A DNA stretch of 64,000 nt from Pseudomonas mucidolens. Lineage in GTDB: Bacteria > Pseudomonadota > Gammaproteobacteria > Pseudomonadales > Pseudomonadaceae. Numbering within the stretch: position 1 is the first letter of the stretch; each line of letters begins with the position of its first letter. Shown here in pieces: positions 53,940-64,000 of the stretch. Position numbers and translations under genes: made by a program. The notes beneath the pieces were generated by a model. The model ran no database searches. It saw only the letters and a list, made by a program, of their open reading frames with translations, and had not been told where the DNA came from. The DNA is taken from NCBI RefSeq assembly GCF_900106045.1, contig NZ_LT629802.1, positions 5,332,001 to 5,396,000 of the forward strand, read 5' to 3'.

Positions 53940-54659
53940 TTAGAAGTCGCCCCACAACTGTTGGGCGACGGAGAGTGCGACTACGGGCGCGGTCTCGGTA
54001 CGCAACACCCGTGGGCCGAGGCGGGCGGCTTGGAAGCCTGCGCCTTGAGCAGTCTCGACTTCGTGGTCGGTCAAGCCTCCTTCAGGGCCGATCAAGAATG
54101 CCAGGCTCGACGGCTTGGCATGACTGACCAGCGGCTCGGCCACCGGGTGCAGCACCAACTTCAGGTCAGCCTCGGTTTGCTTCAACCAATCCGCCAGCAA
54201 CAGCGGTGGATGAATCACCGGTACTGTCGAACGCCCGCATTGCTCGCAGGCGCTGATTGCGACCTGGCGCCAGTGCAGCAGGCGTTTGTCGGCGCGTTCG
54301 TCCTTGAGACGTACTTCGCAACGGTCGCTGAAGATCGGGGTGATTTGCATGACGCCAAGTTCCGTGGCTTTCTGGATCGCCCAGTCCATCCGCTCACCCC
54401 GGGACAAGCCCTGGCCGAGGTGGATGTGCAAGGGCGATTCGGCCTGGCCGGCGAAGCGTTCCGTCAGTTGCACGGTGACGTGCTTTTTGCCGACCTCCAG
54501 CAACGAGCCACGAAACTCCTGCCCGGAGCCGTCGAACAATTGCACGGCATCGCCTTCACCCATGCGCAGTACGCGGCTGATGTAATGGGCCTGGGCTTCA
54601 GGCAACGGGTGGTCGCCAATGCTCAGCGGCGCGTCGACAAAAAAACGGGACAGTCTCAT
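53940..54659 (-). CDS. rsmE: 16S rRNA (uracil-1498-N3)-methyltransferase RsmE
   Basis: The 239-residue SPOUT-class enzyme has an N-terminal PUA-like domain (FFVDAPLSIGDH) and a C-terminal knot with LVLHPVAEPL, FLIGPEGGLTDHEVE and ARLGPRVLRTETA, the SAM-binding loops. It methylates N3 of U1498. bioA is upstream with about 70 bp between. Confidence 0.96.
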   Translation of the reverse strand: MRLSRFFVDAPLSIGDHPLPEAQAHYISRVLRMGEGDAVQLFDGSGQEFRGSLLEVGKKHVTVQLTERFAGQAESPLHIHLGQGLSRGERMDWAIQKATELGVMQITPIFSDRCEVRLKDERADKRLLHWRQVAISACEQCGRSTVPVIHPPLLLADWLKQTEADLKLVLHPVAEPLVSHAKPSSLAFLIGPEGGLTDHEVETAQGAGFQAARLGPRVLRTETAPVVALSVAQQLWGDF

Positions 54660-54730
54660 TTCGGTTCTCTGAACAGGTTTAGGTCGGAGGGAGGGCGGCC
54701 TAGCCCGCGCTCCTACAGGATTCTGGGGAA

Positions 54731-56137
54731 TCAGCCAGGATCGCGGAAGCCTGGGTGGAAGTCTTTTGGTACTGACACGCTGACTGTGCTGCTGGTGGCG
54801 ATATCGATGCCTTCAGTGGCCACCTCGGCCAGGAAGTCGATCTGCTCCGGGGTGATCACATAGGGCGGCAGGAAATACACCACGCTGCCCAACGGCCGCA
54901 GCAACGCGCCGCGCTCCAGGGCATGCTCAAACACTTTCAGGCCGCGGCGTTCTTGCCAGGGATAGGCGGTTTTGCTGGCTTTGTCCTGGACCATCTCGAT
55001 GGCCAGCACCATACCGGTCTGGCGTACTTCCGAGACATGCGGATGCTCTACCAAGTGTTCGGTGGCGGTGGCCATGCGTGTGGCGAGGGCCTTGTTGTTT
55101 TCGATGACGTTGTCTTCTTCGAAGATATCCAGTGTCGCCAGGGCCGCCGCGCACGCCAGCGGATTGCCGGTGTAGCTGTGGGAATGTAGGAAGGCGCGCA
55201 GGGTCGGGTAGTCGTCGTAGAACGCGCTGTAGACGTCCTCGGTGGTGACCACGGCGGCCAACGGCAGGTAGCCGCCGGTCAGCGCCTTGGACAGGCAGAG
55301 AAAGTCCGGACGAATCCCGGCCTGCTCACAGGCAAACATGCTGCCGGTGCGGCCGAAGCCGACGGCGATTTCGTCGTGGATCAGGTGCACGCCATAGCGA
55401 TCGCAGGCCTCGCGCAGCAACTTGAGATAGACCGGGTGATACATGCGCATGCCGCCAGCGCCCTGGATCAGCGGCTCGACGATCACCGCCGCAACGCTCT
55501 CGTGGTGGTCTGCCAGGGTTTGTTCCATGGCTTGGAACATGTGGCGCGAGTGCTCTTCCCAGCTCATGCCCTCGGGACGCAGGTAGCAGTCCGGGCTCGG
55601 CACTTTCAGCGTGTCCAGCAGCAAGGCCTTGTAGGTCTCGGTGAACAGCGGCACATCGCCCACCGACATCGCGGCGATGGTTTCGCCGTGGTAGCTGTTG
55701 GTCAACGTAACGAAGCGTTTCTTGTTCGGCAGACCACGGTTGAGCCAATAATGGAAGCTCATTTTCAACGCGACTTCGATGCACGATGAACCGTTGTCGG
55801 CGTAGAAGCACCGGGTCAGGCCTTCTGGCGTCATCTGCACCAGGCGCTCGGACAGTTCGATCACCGGCTGATGGCTGAAACCGGCCAGGATCACATGTTC
55901 CAGTTGATCCACCTGATCCTTGATGCGCTGATTGATGCGCGGGTTGGCGTGGCCGAACACGTTGACCCACCAGGAACTGACGGCGTCGAGATAGCGCTTG
56001 CCTTCAAAGTCTTCCAGCCACACGCCTTCGCCACGCTTGATCGGGACCAGTGGCAGTTGCTGGTGGTCTTTCATCTGGGTGCAGGGATGCCAGAGCACCG
56101 CGAGGTCGCGTTGCATCCACTGATTATTCAAACCCAT
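54731..56137 (-). CDS. bioA: Adenosylmethionine-8-amino-7-oxononanoate aminotransferase BioA
   Basis: This 468-residue PLP enzyme uses S-adenosylmethionine as amino donor in biotin synthesis. Motifs are the HPCTQMKDHQ N-terminal block, SSWWVNVFGHANPRIN, IHDEIAVGFGRTG with the cofactor aspartate, and the PLP lysine in LCLSKALTGGYLPL. The start at 56137 has GAGGAG seven bases upstream; two earlier ATGs do not fit. The remaining bio genes are not in the window. Confidence 0.95.
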   Translation of the reverse strand: MGLNNQWMQRDLAVLWHPCTQMKDHQQLPLVPIKRGEGVWLEDFEGKRYLDAVSSWWVNVFGHANPRINQRIKDQVDQLEHVILAGFSHQPVIELSERLVQMTPEGLTRCFYADNGSSCIEVALKMSFHYWLNRGLPNKKRFVTLTNSYHGETIAAMSVGDVPLFTETYKALLLDTLKVPSPDCYLRPEGMSWEEHSRHMFQAMEQTLADHHESVAAVIVEPLIQGAGGMRMYHPVYLKLLREACDRYGVHLIHDEIAVGFGRTGSMFACEQAGIRPDFLCLSKALTGGYLPLAAVVTTEDVYSAFYDDYPTLRAFLHSHSYTGNPLACAAALATLDIFEEDNVIENNKALATRMATATEHLVEHPHVSEVRQTGMVLAIEMVQDKASKTAYPWQERRGLKVFEHALERGALLRPLGSVVYFLPPYVITPEQIDFLAEVATEGIDIATSSTVSVSVPKDFHPGFRDPG

Positions 56138-56408
56138 GTTCATTCTCCTCGAAGCAGGTCGCGCCGCGCGCGGGCGAAACAATCGCGCAAGCCTATGCAA
56201 TGCGCAGCGGTGTCACAACCCATTGCAGGTGAATTGGATGCTGTAGCAGGACGGTCTGTCACGTTTAGCCCGGATAGTCCTTAATCTCTGGTTAATTTAT
56301 TGTTTCTAGGCTCAAGATCGTATTTCTCGATACTTCAAAGCAAAATTTTCCGCTTTATATCGATAGATATAGCGTTAGTCTTTAGTACGGCTTTTGGGGA
56401 CATGGGTA

Positions 56409-56960
56409 ATGCAACTACGAAATTCATCGGCTCGCTACGGTTGGATCAGCATTGTTATGCACTGGGGTGTGGCCTTGGTGGTATTCGGCTTGTTCGCGTT
56501 GGGCCTGTGGATGGTCGGTCTCGACTATTACAGCGCCTGGCGCAAAGAAGGGCCTGACTTGCATAAAAGCATTGGGATTACGTTGTTCGCCGTGATGCTG
56601 CTGCGCATTGTCTGGCGCTTGCTCAGCCCTCCGCCACCAGCGCTGGCCAGCTATAGCCGCATGACCCGTATCGGCGCGGCGTTTGGCCATGCGTTGCTGT
56701 ATCTCGGGCTGTTTGCAGTGATGATTGCCGGCTACCTGATTTCCACCGCCGACGGTGCGGGGATCCCGGTGTTTGGCTTGTTTGAAATTCCCGCCGTGGT
56801 TTCCGGTCTACCGGACCAGGCCGATGTCGCCGGCGAGGTGCATTTCTACCTGGCCTGGGTACTGGTGATCTTCGCCGGTCTGCATGGCGTGGCGGCCCTG
56901 AAACACCACTTTATCGATCGTGATGCGACCCTGGCTCGTATGCTGGGGCGCAAAGCCTGA
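56409..56960 (+). CDS. Cytochrome b561
   Basis: This 183-residue di-heme membrane protein has four segments (about 12-35, 48-65, 85-108, 145-165) and histidines in IVMHWGV, DLHKSIG and the C-terminal [10 protein letters not shown]. Bacterial b561 proteins pass electrons between superoxide or quinone and the membrane. The yceI gene starts 33 bp later, a common pairing. The start is chosen at ATG 56409; another lies five codons earlier. Confidence 0.92.
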   Translation: MQLRNSSARYGWISIVMHWGVALVVFGLFALGLWMVGLDYYSAWRKEGPDLHKSIGITLFAVMLLRIVWRLLSPPPPALASYSRMTRIGAAFGHALLYLGLFAVMIAGYLISTADGAGIPVFGLFEIPAVVSGLPDQADVAGEVHFYLAWVLVIFAGLHGVAALKHHFIDRDATLARMLGRKA

Positions 56961-56992
56961 TGTTCAACCTCGACTCACAAGGAATAGAAAGC

Positions 56993-57571
56993 ATGTTGAA
57001 AAAGACTCTCGCCGCTCTGGCAATCGGTACCGCTCTGTTGTCTGCCGGTCAGGTGATGGCGGCTGACTACAAAATCGACAAAGAAGGTCAACACGCCTTT
57101 GTCGATTGGAAAATCAGCCACTTGGGCTACAGCTTCATCAACGGTACGTTCAAGGACTTTGACGGTACGTTCACTTGGGATTCCGCCAAGCCGGAAGCCA
57201 GCAAAATCGCGGTCGACCTGAAAACCGCCAGCTTGTGGTCTAACCACGCCGAACGTGACAAGCACATTGCCAGCGCTGACTTCCTGGATGTGAAGAAGTA
57301 TCCAGAAGCCAAGTTCGTCTCCACCAGTGTCAAATCCACCGGCGAAAAAACCGCTGATGTCACTGGCGACCTGACCCTGCACGGTGTGACCAAACCTGTG
57401 GTGTTCAAGGCTGTGTTCAACGGTGAAGGCAAGGATCCATGGGGCGGCGAGCGTGCAGGCTTCAACGCCAAGACCACGCTTGACCTGAACGACTTCGGCA
57501 TCAAGGGCCCAGGCCCGACGTCGCAGACGCTGGATCTGGACATCACGCTGGAAGGTGTCAAGACGAAGTAA
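56993..57571 (+). CDS. YceI family periplasmic lipid-binding protein
   Basis: The 192-residue lipocalin-like protein has a signal peptide (to AMA-AD at 23) and the YceI beta-barrel, which binds polyprenyl chains such as quinones. Features are [15 protein letters not shown] and the conserved [15 protein letters not shown]. The pairing with cytochrome b561 suggests a role in quinone redox. It is similar to PasP/PA0423 by position; that protein's protease activity is not assumed here. A strong terminator follows. Confidence 0.93.
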   Translation: MLKKTLAALAIGTALLSAGQVMAADYKIDKEGQHAFVDWKISHLGYSFINGTFKDFDGTFTWDSAKPEASKIAVDLKTASLWSNHAERDKHIASADFLDVKKYPEAKFVSTSVKSTGEKTADVTGDLTLHGVTKPVVFKAVFNGEGKDPWGGERAGFNAKTTLDLNDFGIKGPGPTSQTLDLDITLEGVKTK

Positions 57572-57590
57572 CTTTCGTCCGGCACACAAA

Positions 57591-57625
57591 AATGCCCCGC
57601 ATCTTTCGATGCGGGGCATTTTTTA
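57591..57625 (+). terminator. Strong intrinsic terminator after yceI
   Basis: ATGCCCCGCATC (57592-57603) and its complement (57608-57619) form a 12-bp GC-rich stem with a 4-base loop and a T6 tail. It ends the b561-yceI transcript and, with an A-run on the left, perhaps also the helicase gene. Confidence 0.9.
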
Positions 57626-57639
57626 TGACGCCTTGAAAA

Positions 57640-59517
57640 TCAGCGGTTGCGGGTCAGCAACGCTGGCTTTTCACCACGCGGACGGCCCGGCAGTTGATCC
57701 AACTGCTCAGGGGTCGGAAAGCGGTCGGCTTTCGATTCCTTGTGGATGATCTTCGGCGCAGGACCGCCACGCGGGTTCTGCACGGCCGGCTCGGATGAAC
57801 GTGGCTGATCATCGCGTGCCGGGCGGCGGTTGCGCGAGTCTTCGCGACGGGCCTGGCCATCACGTGGAGCACCGTTACGTGGACCATTGCGCTTGGCTGG
57901 CGGCGTACCGGTGGTGCTGCCGTTGCTGCTGCGTGGGCCGTTCTGGCGACCTTGCGGCTGACCGTTACGCGGCGCGCCTGAACCCGCGCCCTGTGCCGGA
58001 GCGCCTGGACGGCGACCGCGACCCTGGGCCGGCTTGGCCTGGGGCACGTAGTCCACGCGGTTACCGAAGTTATCGATATCGTCGTCAAGGAACTCGTCCG
58101 GGGCACGGTCAGCGGCGGCGCGTGGCGGCTGGCTTGGCTGGCGCTGTTCGCGGGCCGGGGTGCCTTCGCGGGGCTTCTGCTCACGGGCCGGGCGTTCGCC
58201 ACGGCTGTTGGTCGAAGCCTTGTCCTTGCCGCCCTTGTCCTTGCCCTTGTCACGGCGACCACCGCCACCACCGCCGCCGTTCGGGCCATCGCCCTTCGGT
58301 CCGCGTGGGTTGCGCGGGTTACGCACATCGGGACGCTCGCGTACTTCCGGTTTTTCGGCTTCCACGGCGCTGGCATCGAAGCCCATCAGGTCGCCGTCGG
58401 CGATTTTCTGCTTGGTCATGCGTTCAATGCTTTTCAGCAGCTTTTCTTCGTCCGGCGCGACCAGGGAAATGGCCTCGCCCGAACGCCCGGCACGCCCGGT
58501 ACGACCGATGCGGTGCACATAATCTTCGTCGACGTTCGGCAGCTCGAAGTTGACCACGTGCGGCAATTGGTCGATATCCAGGCCGCGTGCGGCGATATCG
58601 GTGGCGACCAGGATGCGTACGCTGCCAGCCTTGAAATCGGCCAGGGCTTTGGTCCGCGCATTCTGGCTCTTGTTGCCGTGGATCGCCACAGCGGTGAGGC
58701 CATGCTTGTCCAGGTACTCGGCCAGGCGGTTGGCGCCGTGCTTGGTGCGGGTAAAGACCAACACCTGTTCCCAGGCACCGGCGGTGATCAAGTGAGCCAG
58801 CAACGCACGCTTGTGGCTCGCCGGGAGACGGAACACCCGCTGCTCGATACGCTCGACCGTGGTGTTCGGTGGCGTGACTTCGATGCGCTCGGGGTTATGC
58901 AACAACTTGCCCGCCAGCGCGGTGATGTCGTTGGAGAACGTTGCCGAGAACAGCAGGTTCTGACGTTTGGCCGGCAGGCGCGCGAGAACTTTCTTCACGT
59001 CGTGCACAAAACCCATGTCGAGCATGCGGTCGGCTTCGTCGAGCACGAGGATTTCCACGTGAGACAAATCCACGCTGCCTTGGCCGCACAGGTCGAGCAG
59101 GCGACCCGGGCAGGCCACCAGCACATCCACACCACGAGACATGGCCTGAACCTGTGGGTTCATGCCGACGCCGCCGAAGATGCAGGCGCTGACGAACTTC
59201 AAGTCGCGGGCATACAGCTTGAAGCTGTCATGCACTTGGGCGGCAAGTTCGCGGGTTGGGGTCAGGACCAGTACGCGGGGTTGGCGTGGGCCGTGACGTT
59301 GGGACTTGTCCGGGTGACCGCCAGGGAACAACCGCTCCAGGATAGGGAGGGCGAAACCGCCGGTTTTACCAGTACCTGTCTGCGCCGCAACCATCAGGTC
59401 GCGACCTTGCAACACGGCGGGGATGGCCCGCTGTTGCACCGGAGTAGGCTCGGTATAGCCCGCTGCCTCGATGGCGCGGACTAAAGCCTCGGAGAGACCG
59501 AGGGAAGCAAAGGACAT
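57640..59517 (-). CDS. rhlE2: DEAD-box RNA helicase RhlE2
   Basis: This 625-residue helicase has a complete core (about 1-380): Q motif [10 protein letters not shown], Walker [16 protein letters not shown], and [12 protein letters not shown] long disordered tail of about 240 residues follows, rich in R, G, N, P and K. The neighbourhood (yceI, metF, ahcY) matches P. aeruginosa rhlE2 (PA0428), which affects RNA decay. The start at 59517 (MSFASLGLS) fits the family. The 59518-59739 upstream region holds only leader DNA. Confidence 0.93.
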   Translation of the reverse strand: MSFASLGLSEALVRAIEAAGYTEPTPVQQRAIPAVLQGRDLMVAAQTGTGKTGGFALPILERLFPGGHPDKSQRHGPRQPRVLVLTPTRELAAQVHDSFKLYARDLKFVSACIFGGVGMNPQVQAMSRGVDVLVACPGRLLDLCGQGSVDLSHVEILVLDEADRMLDMGFVHDVKKVLARLPAKRQNLLFSATFSNDITALAGKLLHNPERIEVTPPNTTVERIEQRVFRLPASHKRALLAHLITAGAWEQVLVFTRTKHGANRLAEYLDKHGLTAVAIHGNKSQNARTKALADFKAGSVRILVATDIAARGLDIDQLPHVVNFELPNVDEDYVHRIGRTGRAGRSGEAISLVAPDEEKLLKSIERMTKQKIADGDLMGFDASAVEAEKPEVRERPDVRNPRNPRGPKGDGPNGGGGGGGRRDKGKDKGGKDKASTNSRGERPAREQKPREGTPAREQRQPSQPPRAAADRAPDEFLDDDIDNFGNRVDYVPQAKPAQGRGRRPGAPAQGAGSGAPRNGQPQGRQNGPRSSNGSTTGTPPAKRNGPRNGAPRDGQARREDSRNRRPARDDQPRSSEPAVQNPRGGPAPKIIHKESKADRFPTPEQLDQLPGRPRGEKPALLTRNR

Positions 59518-59739
59518 GAGTAATCCTGTTTTAGTTAGGGCTTGGCCCAAAGGGATAATCTTGCCGGGAGTGAATGGCGTTTAGAGGAACGCAATCCCGT
59601 CCGGTCCAGCTGGGGCTGACGGCACCTCGAAGGCTCGCGCGGGCTGTGAAAGCTGCGCCGTAGCTGCATCGGGGGGGCGTTTTGTCGACCCAACGTCCGG
59701 GCGTAAGCCTGGCGGAAAGGCCGGAGTATAACAGAGCAA

Positions 59740-60543
59740 TCAGCGTGCGCTGCTTTCCTGCTGCTCAACGGTTTGCTCCAAAGGCATTGATAAAGTCTTT
59801 TTGGCACTGGCACCGGCGTATTTTTCGCTCAAGGCTGCGTAGGCGGCGGTTTGCTTGAAACGCTTGAGTTCGGCGCCAAAGCGCTGGATCAACAGGTCCA
59901 TGCCGGCTCCACGGCGTACGGCGAGGAACTGTTGCTGGCTACTGATCACCTTCGGTGCCTGACTGATCTGGTTCTCTAGCCCAAGCATTTTTATCGCATG
60001 CTGGCCGACCCGGCGATCGGTGATCAGCAGGTCGATCCGGCCACGGGCCAGCTTACCGAAGTTGGCCTCATGGCTGGGGGCCGGCTCGCGGGTGAAGAGC
60101 CTGGACTCGCGGAATTCGGCGCTGTAGAGGTAGCCGGGCGAGGTGCCGATCGTCAGCCCCCACAGATCATCCAGCGTCTGGAACGGGTGAGGGCGCGCGT
60201 TGGCGTAGAACATCACGAACTCGACCTGGGACAGCGGTTCGCTGGGGTAAAGCAGTAGATTGTCTCGTTCGTGGCTTTGAAAAATATCCAGCGCGCCGTC
60301 GGCATTACCTTGTTCAAGCATCGCCAGGCAACGTTTCCAGGGCAGGAACTGCCATTGCACGTCGATCCCCAAGCGCTGGAAGATAATCACGGTGGTCTCG
60401 TAATCGAGCCCGCGCATGTGGCCATTTTCTTCGTAGACGTAAGGTGCCCAGGGTTCCGTGACAATACGCAACTGTTCGCCTTGGGCGGTGAGGCTCAGGC
60501 AAGCGAAGAGAACAGCGGGCAACAACCGGAAAATGACGGGCAT
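59740..60543 (-). CDS. Periplasmic solute-binding-type protein
   Basis: The 267-residue SBP3-type protein has a signal peptide (hydrophobic 4-20, about LTAQG-E) and the motif RIVTEPWAPYVYEENGHMRG followed by a typical type II binding fold (QFLPWKRCLAMLEQGNADGA). No transporter genes are adjacent. Such stand-alone proteins are found in many Pseudomonas genomes; ligand unknown. A charged tail extends past the domain (about 245-267). Confidence 0.82.
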   Translation of the reverse strand: MPVIFRLLPAVLFACLSLTAQGEQLRIVTEPWAPYVYEENGHMRGLDYETTVIIFQRLGIDVQWQFLPWKRCLAMLEQGNADGALDIFQSHERDNLLLYPSEPLSQVEFVMFYANARPHPFQTLDDLWGLTIGTSPGYLYSAEFRESRLFTREPAPSHEANFGKLARGRIDLLITDRRVGQHAIKMLGLENQISQAPKVISSQQQFLAVRRGAGMDLLIQRFGAELKRFKQTAAYAALSEKYAGASAKKTLSMPLEQTVEQQESSAR

Positions 60544-60617
60544 GTCCTGAGGTTACGACGCTCTCCGGTTAAAGAGAAGCTCTGGCATGGGTATCTTCAG
60601 CGAGCGCTGGTGAATCT

Positions 60618-61700
60618 TCAGTGTGAAGAAGACTTCATCAGGTGTTCATAAATGGCGCGGCGGCGCTCCCCGAGGATCAGACGCACGACGGGGTTGGCGA
60701 ACCAGTGCTCCAGCAGATGGGCGTCGATTGGGCGGCCCTGGCGCTCTTCCTGGTTCTGGCGCGCCTTGTCCCACCAGACCGGGCCACAGGCTTGGTCGAA
60801 CTCATTTTCATGTTCATAGCAGCCATACAGGATTTCGCGGATGAACTGCTGCTGATGCTTGGGCAATACCAGGGTGATCAGCTTATACATCATGCGTTGC
60901 AGGCGCGGTGGACGCGGCAGGTGGGCGGAGACCTCGCGGGTGTCGTCCAGCGCCGCGGAGCAAGTGGGGTCGGCGGCGTGCTTGGCGATCCAGGCCTTGA
61001 CCTTGGCGCGGAACAGTTGCTTGCGGCTCCAGTAATGGTGAATCAAATCCGGACATTCGCGCACGTTGAGCGTGCGGTAGGCGGCGATGGACAGACAGAA
61101 CTCTTCCAGGGTGTACGCCCCTTGGGCATGGGGGAAGAGTTCGTCCATCAGCTCGATGGAACGGTCGAGGATATGTGCGTCCTGTTGCGTCAGGCCCATG
61201 ACCCCGGAATTGAGGGTCATCATCTCGTCGTCGGCCACGCCCATGTCCAGCAGGCGTTGACGCAACGCGCTGTACAGGATGCTTTCGTGGTTATCGCCGT
61301 ACTTGGTGTAGAAGGCGTTGCACAGCAGGGTGCCCGGCTGGACTCGCTCGAACAGCGCCATGGGCGAGTGATGGAAAAAAGTGTCGGTGTCGATCAGCAG
61401 TCCCAGTTCCGACTCGGCAAGCACTTGGCGCAGCACCACGTGCTTGGTACGGAAGTGATAACCGTGGGGCTCGCTCCAGCGTTTGCGGGTGGCTTCGTCC
61501 AGCGCTCGGACGTGCACCGGCAACAGTCGGTAGGGCTCGGGGTTGTCGCTGAAAACCTGGATATCGAGGACTGCGTCCGGTGTGTCCCGCAGGTTGGCCA
61601 AGGCGCTGGCGATGCTGAATACCGCCTCCTGATGATAAGTCTCGGCGCCGAACACCAAATAAACTAGCTGCGGGCGGGGAGTCGAGGGCGCTGTATTCAT
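60618..61700 (-). CDS. Glycosyltransferase-like protein (GT-A fold) of unknown substrate
   Basis: This 360-residue protein lacks signal peptide and membrane segments. Near the middle of the N-terminal half it has ELGLLIDTDTFFHH (about 95-108), a DxD-type metal site, and MTLNSGVMGL, a typical later strand of GT-A enzymes. The C-terminal 100 residues are basic and helical. I recall similar proteins annotated only as hypothetical beside metF in Pseudomonas. Substrate and product are unknown. Confidence 0.7.
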   Translation of the reverse strand: MNTAPSTPRPQLVYLVFGAETYHQEAVFSIASALANLRDTPDAVLDIQVFSDNPEPYRLLPVHVRALDEATRKRWSEPHGYHFRTKHVVLRQVLAESELGLLIDTDTFFHHSPMALFERVQPGTLLCNAFYTKYGDNHESILYSALRQRLLDMGVADDEMMTLNSGVMGLTQQDAHILDRSIELMDELFPHAQGAYTLEEFCLSIAAYRTLNVRECPDLIHHYWSRKQLFRAKVKAWIAKHAADPTCSAALDDTREVSAHLPRPPRLQRMMYKLITLVLPKHQQQFIREILYGCYEHENEFDQACGPVWWDKARQNQEERQGRPIDAHLLEHWFANPVVRLILGERRRAIYEHLMKSSSH

Positions 61701-61779
61701 GGACTGCGGGTTTCCGTTGGCATGTAAAACGACAAAGGCCCTCGTATCAAGAGGGCCTGGGTACAGCGCAAAACGACCT

Positions 61780-62625
61780 TTAGCGTGGCAGCTTGAGGTT
61801 GTTCCAGACGGCCAGGCTCGGTTCGGCCTGGTTCAGGGTATAGAAGTGCAACCCTGGTGCGCCACCTTGCAGCAAAGTTTCACACATTTCGCTGATAACC
61901 TGTTCGCCGAATGCCTGGATGCTTTTGACATCGTCACCGTAGGCTTCCAGTTGTTTACGCACCCAGCGCGGGATTTCCGCGCCGCAGGCGTCGGAGAAAC
62001 GCGCCAGTTTGCTGTAGTTGGTGATCGGCATGATGCCCGGGACCACTGGAATGCTCACACCCATGGCCTGCACACGCTCGACGAAGTAGAAGTAGCTGTC
62101 GGCGTTGAAGAAGTATTGGGTGATCGCGCTGTCGGCACCGGCATTGACCTTGCGCACGAAATTCTGCAGGTCGTTTTCGAAATTGCGTGCCTGCGGGTGC
62201 ATCTCCGGATAAGCGGCCACTTCGATATGGAAGTGATCACCGGTCTCTTCACGAATGAAACTCACCAGGTCATTGGCGTAGCGCAACTCGCCGCTGGCCA
62301 TGCCCATGCCGGATGGCAGGTCACCGCGCAGGGCGACGATGCGCTTGATGCCGGCAGCCTTGTACTGGGCTAGCAGGCCGCGCAGGTCGTCCTTGCTGTC
62401 GCCCACGCATGACAAATGTGGTGCAGCCGGGATTTTGACTTCGCTTTCCAGCTGCAACACGGTGTTGATCGTGCGATCACGGGTCGAGCCACCCGCGCCG
62501 TAGGTGCAGGAGAAGAAATCGGGGTGGTAGCTGGCCAACTGCTTCGCAGTTGCCATCAGTTTTTCATGCCCAGCATCGGTCTTGGTCGGGAAAAACTCGA
62601 AGCTGTAGCGACGGTCTTGGGACAT
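61780..62625 (-). CDS. metF: 5,10-Methylenetetrahydrofolate reductase
   Basis: The 281-residue FAD TIM-barrel enzyme makes methyl-tetrahydrofolate for methionine synthesis. Motifs are FEFFPTKTDAG at the N-terminus, the FAD region VALRGDLP, EVAAYPEMHPQA and the SAITQYFFN folate-binding stretch. It lies downstream of ahcY on the same strand; a REPIN separates them. Together they serve the S-adenosylmethionine cycle. Confidence 0.97.
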   Translation of the reverse strand: MSQDRRYSFEFFPTKTDAGHEKLMATAKQLASYHPDFFSCTYGAGGSTRDRTINTVLQLESEVKIPAAPHLSCVGDSKDDLRGLLAQYKAAGIKRIVALRGDLPSGMGMASGELRYANDLVSFIREETGDHFHIEVAAYPEMHPQARNFENDLQNFVRKVNAGADSAITQYFFNADSYFYFVERVQAMGVSIPVVPGIMPITNYSKLARFSDACGAEIPRWVRKQLEAYGDDVKSIQAFGEQVISEMCETLLQGGAPGLHFYTLNQAEPSLAVWNNLKLPR

Positions 62626-62672
62626 GGTAATACCCTTTGAAACTCAGAAGCCGACGGTGCAACCCACCTGCA

Positions 62673-62774
62673 CTGTAGGAGCGAGCTTGCTCACGAAGAA
62701 CATCAACGATAACGCGTAAAAACAGGATATACGCGGTGCCCTTGAGTTTTTCGCGAGCAAGCTCGCTCCTACAG
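62673..62774. repeat. REPIN between ahcY and metF
   Basis: Inverted 25-bp arms at 62673-62697 and 62750-62774 match at 24 of 25 positions. The middle resembles the REPIN at 50412-50532 (AACGATAACGCG, GAGTTTTTCGCG shared). Insertion into an operon-like junction may alter metF expression. Confidence 0.9.
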
Positions 62775-62795
62775 GTGAAGCAGGTGGAACTGATT

Positions 62796-64000
<1,205 letters not shown>

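Noticed and set aside
54695..54722. REP unit between rsmE and bioA
   Set aside because: Only a half-site (CGCGCTCCTACAG) is present, without a paired arm.

Overview
The window is chromosomal DNA from a Pseudomonas of the fluorescens/putida type. The evidence is the gene order (pilT–pyrR–algH–tonB3–gshB–pilGHIJ–chpA–chpC, rsmE–bioA, rhlE2–metF–ahcY), which largely follows the P. aeruginosa order as I remember it, the GC-rich codon use, and many typical Pseudomonas REP/REPIN repeats. Species is inferred from memory of synteny, not from a search. I see no rRNA, tRNA, CRISPR array, complete insertion sequence or transposase gene.

Layout. 1-354 is a nested repeat: a 230-bp element with terminal inverted repeats, itself carrying a REPIN, has inserted into one arm of a different REPIN with a 9-bp duplication. 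355-5153 is a minus-strand block (YheT-type hydrolase, rsmD, and an inactive/active pair of M16 peptidases). 5163-9262 is the plus-strand ftsY-ftsE-ftsX-rpoH block, with a sigma-E-like promoter before rpoH. 9328-12384 holds mtgA (minus), a DUF423 gene, thiS-thiG and trmB. 12548-19198 is a long minus-strand run read yggS-proC-yggT-metX-metW-DUF4426-rdgB-hemW, plus a DUF3392 gene. pilT (without pilU) starts divergently, followed by an NlpC/P60 peptidase, a TM2 gene and, at 21691-21921, a second inverted copy of the 230-bp element.

22008-27890 (minus) encodes the pyrimidine cluster pyrR-pyrB-pyrC' with ruvX, algH, tonB3 and gshB. 28130-38010 (plus) is the Pil-Chp chemosensory operon that controls type IV pili and twitching. 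It lacks the adaptation enzymes PilK and ChpB.

38000-53900 is accessory. It contains a REPIN, a higBA toxin-antitoxin pair whose toxin is broken by a 4-bp duplication, a probable small RNA/terminator and a three-way-junction leader before a small Pseudomonas-specific protein, and a two-gene module of a winged-helix nucleotidyltransferase plus a HEPN-like protein behind a double-dyad operator. Next come a membrane protein, the complete malonate-use cluster (mdcABCDEGH-madLM with mdcR convergent), a hemolysin III-like gene, and a LysR / D-amino-acid dehydrogenase / solute-binding-protein set.

53940-64000 returns to core genes: rsmE, bioA, a cytochrome b561-yceI pair, the RNA helicase rhlE2, a periplasmic binding protein, a glycosyltransferase-like gene, metF and the 3' part of ahcY. 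metX, metW, metF and ahcY together cover methionine synthesis and the S-adenosylmethionine cycle.

Best candidates for new biology are the transposable TIR element that targets palindromic repeats and carries a REPIN, the structured leader and small RNA at 39000-39267, and the nucleotidyltransferase/HEPN module with its unusual operator.
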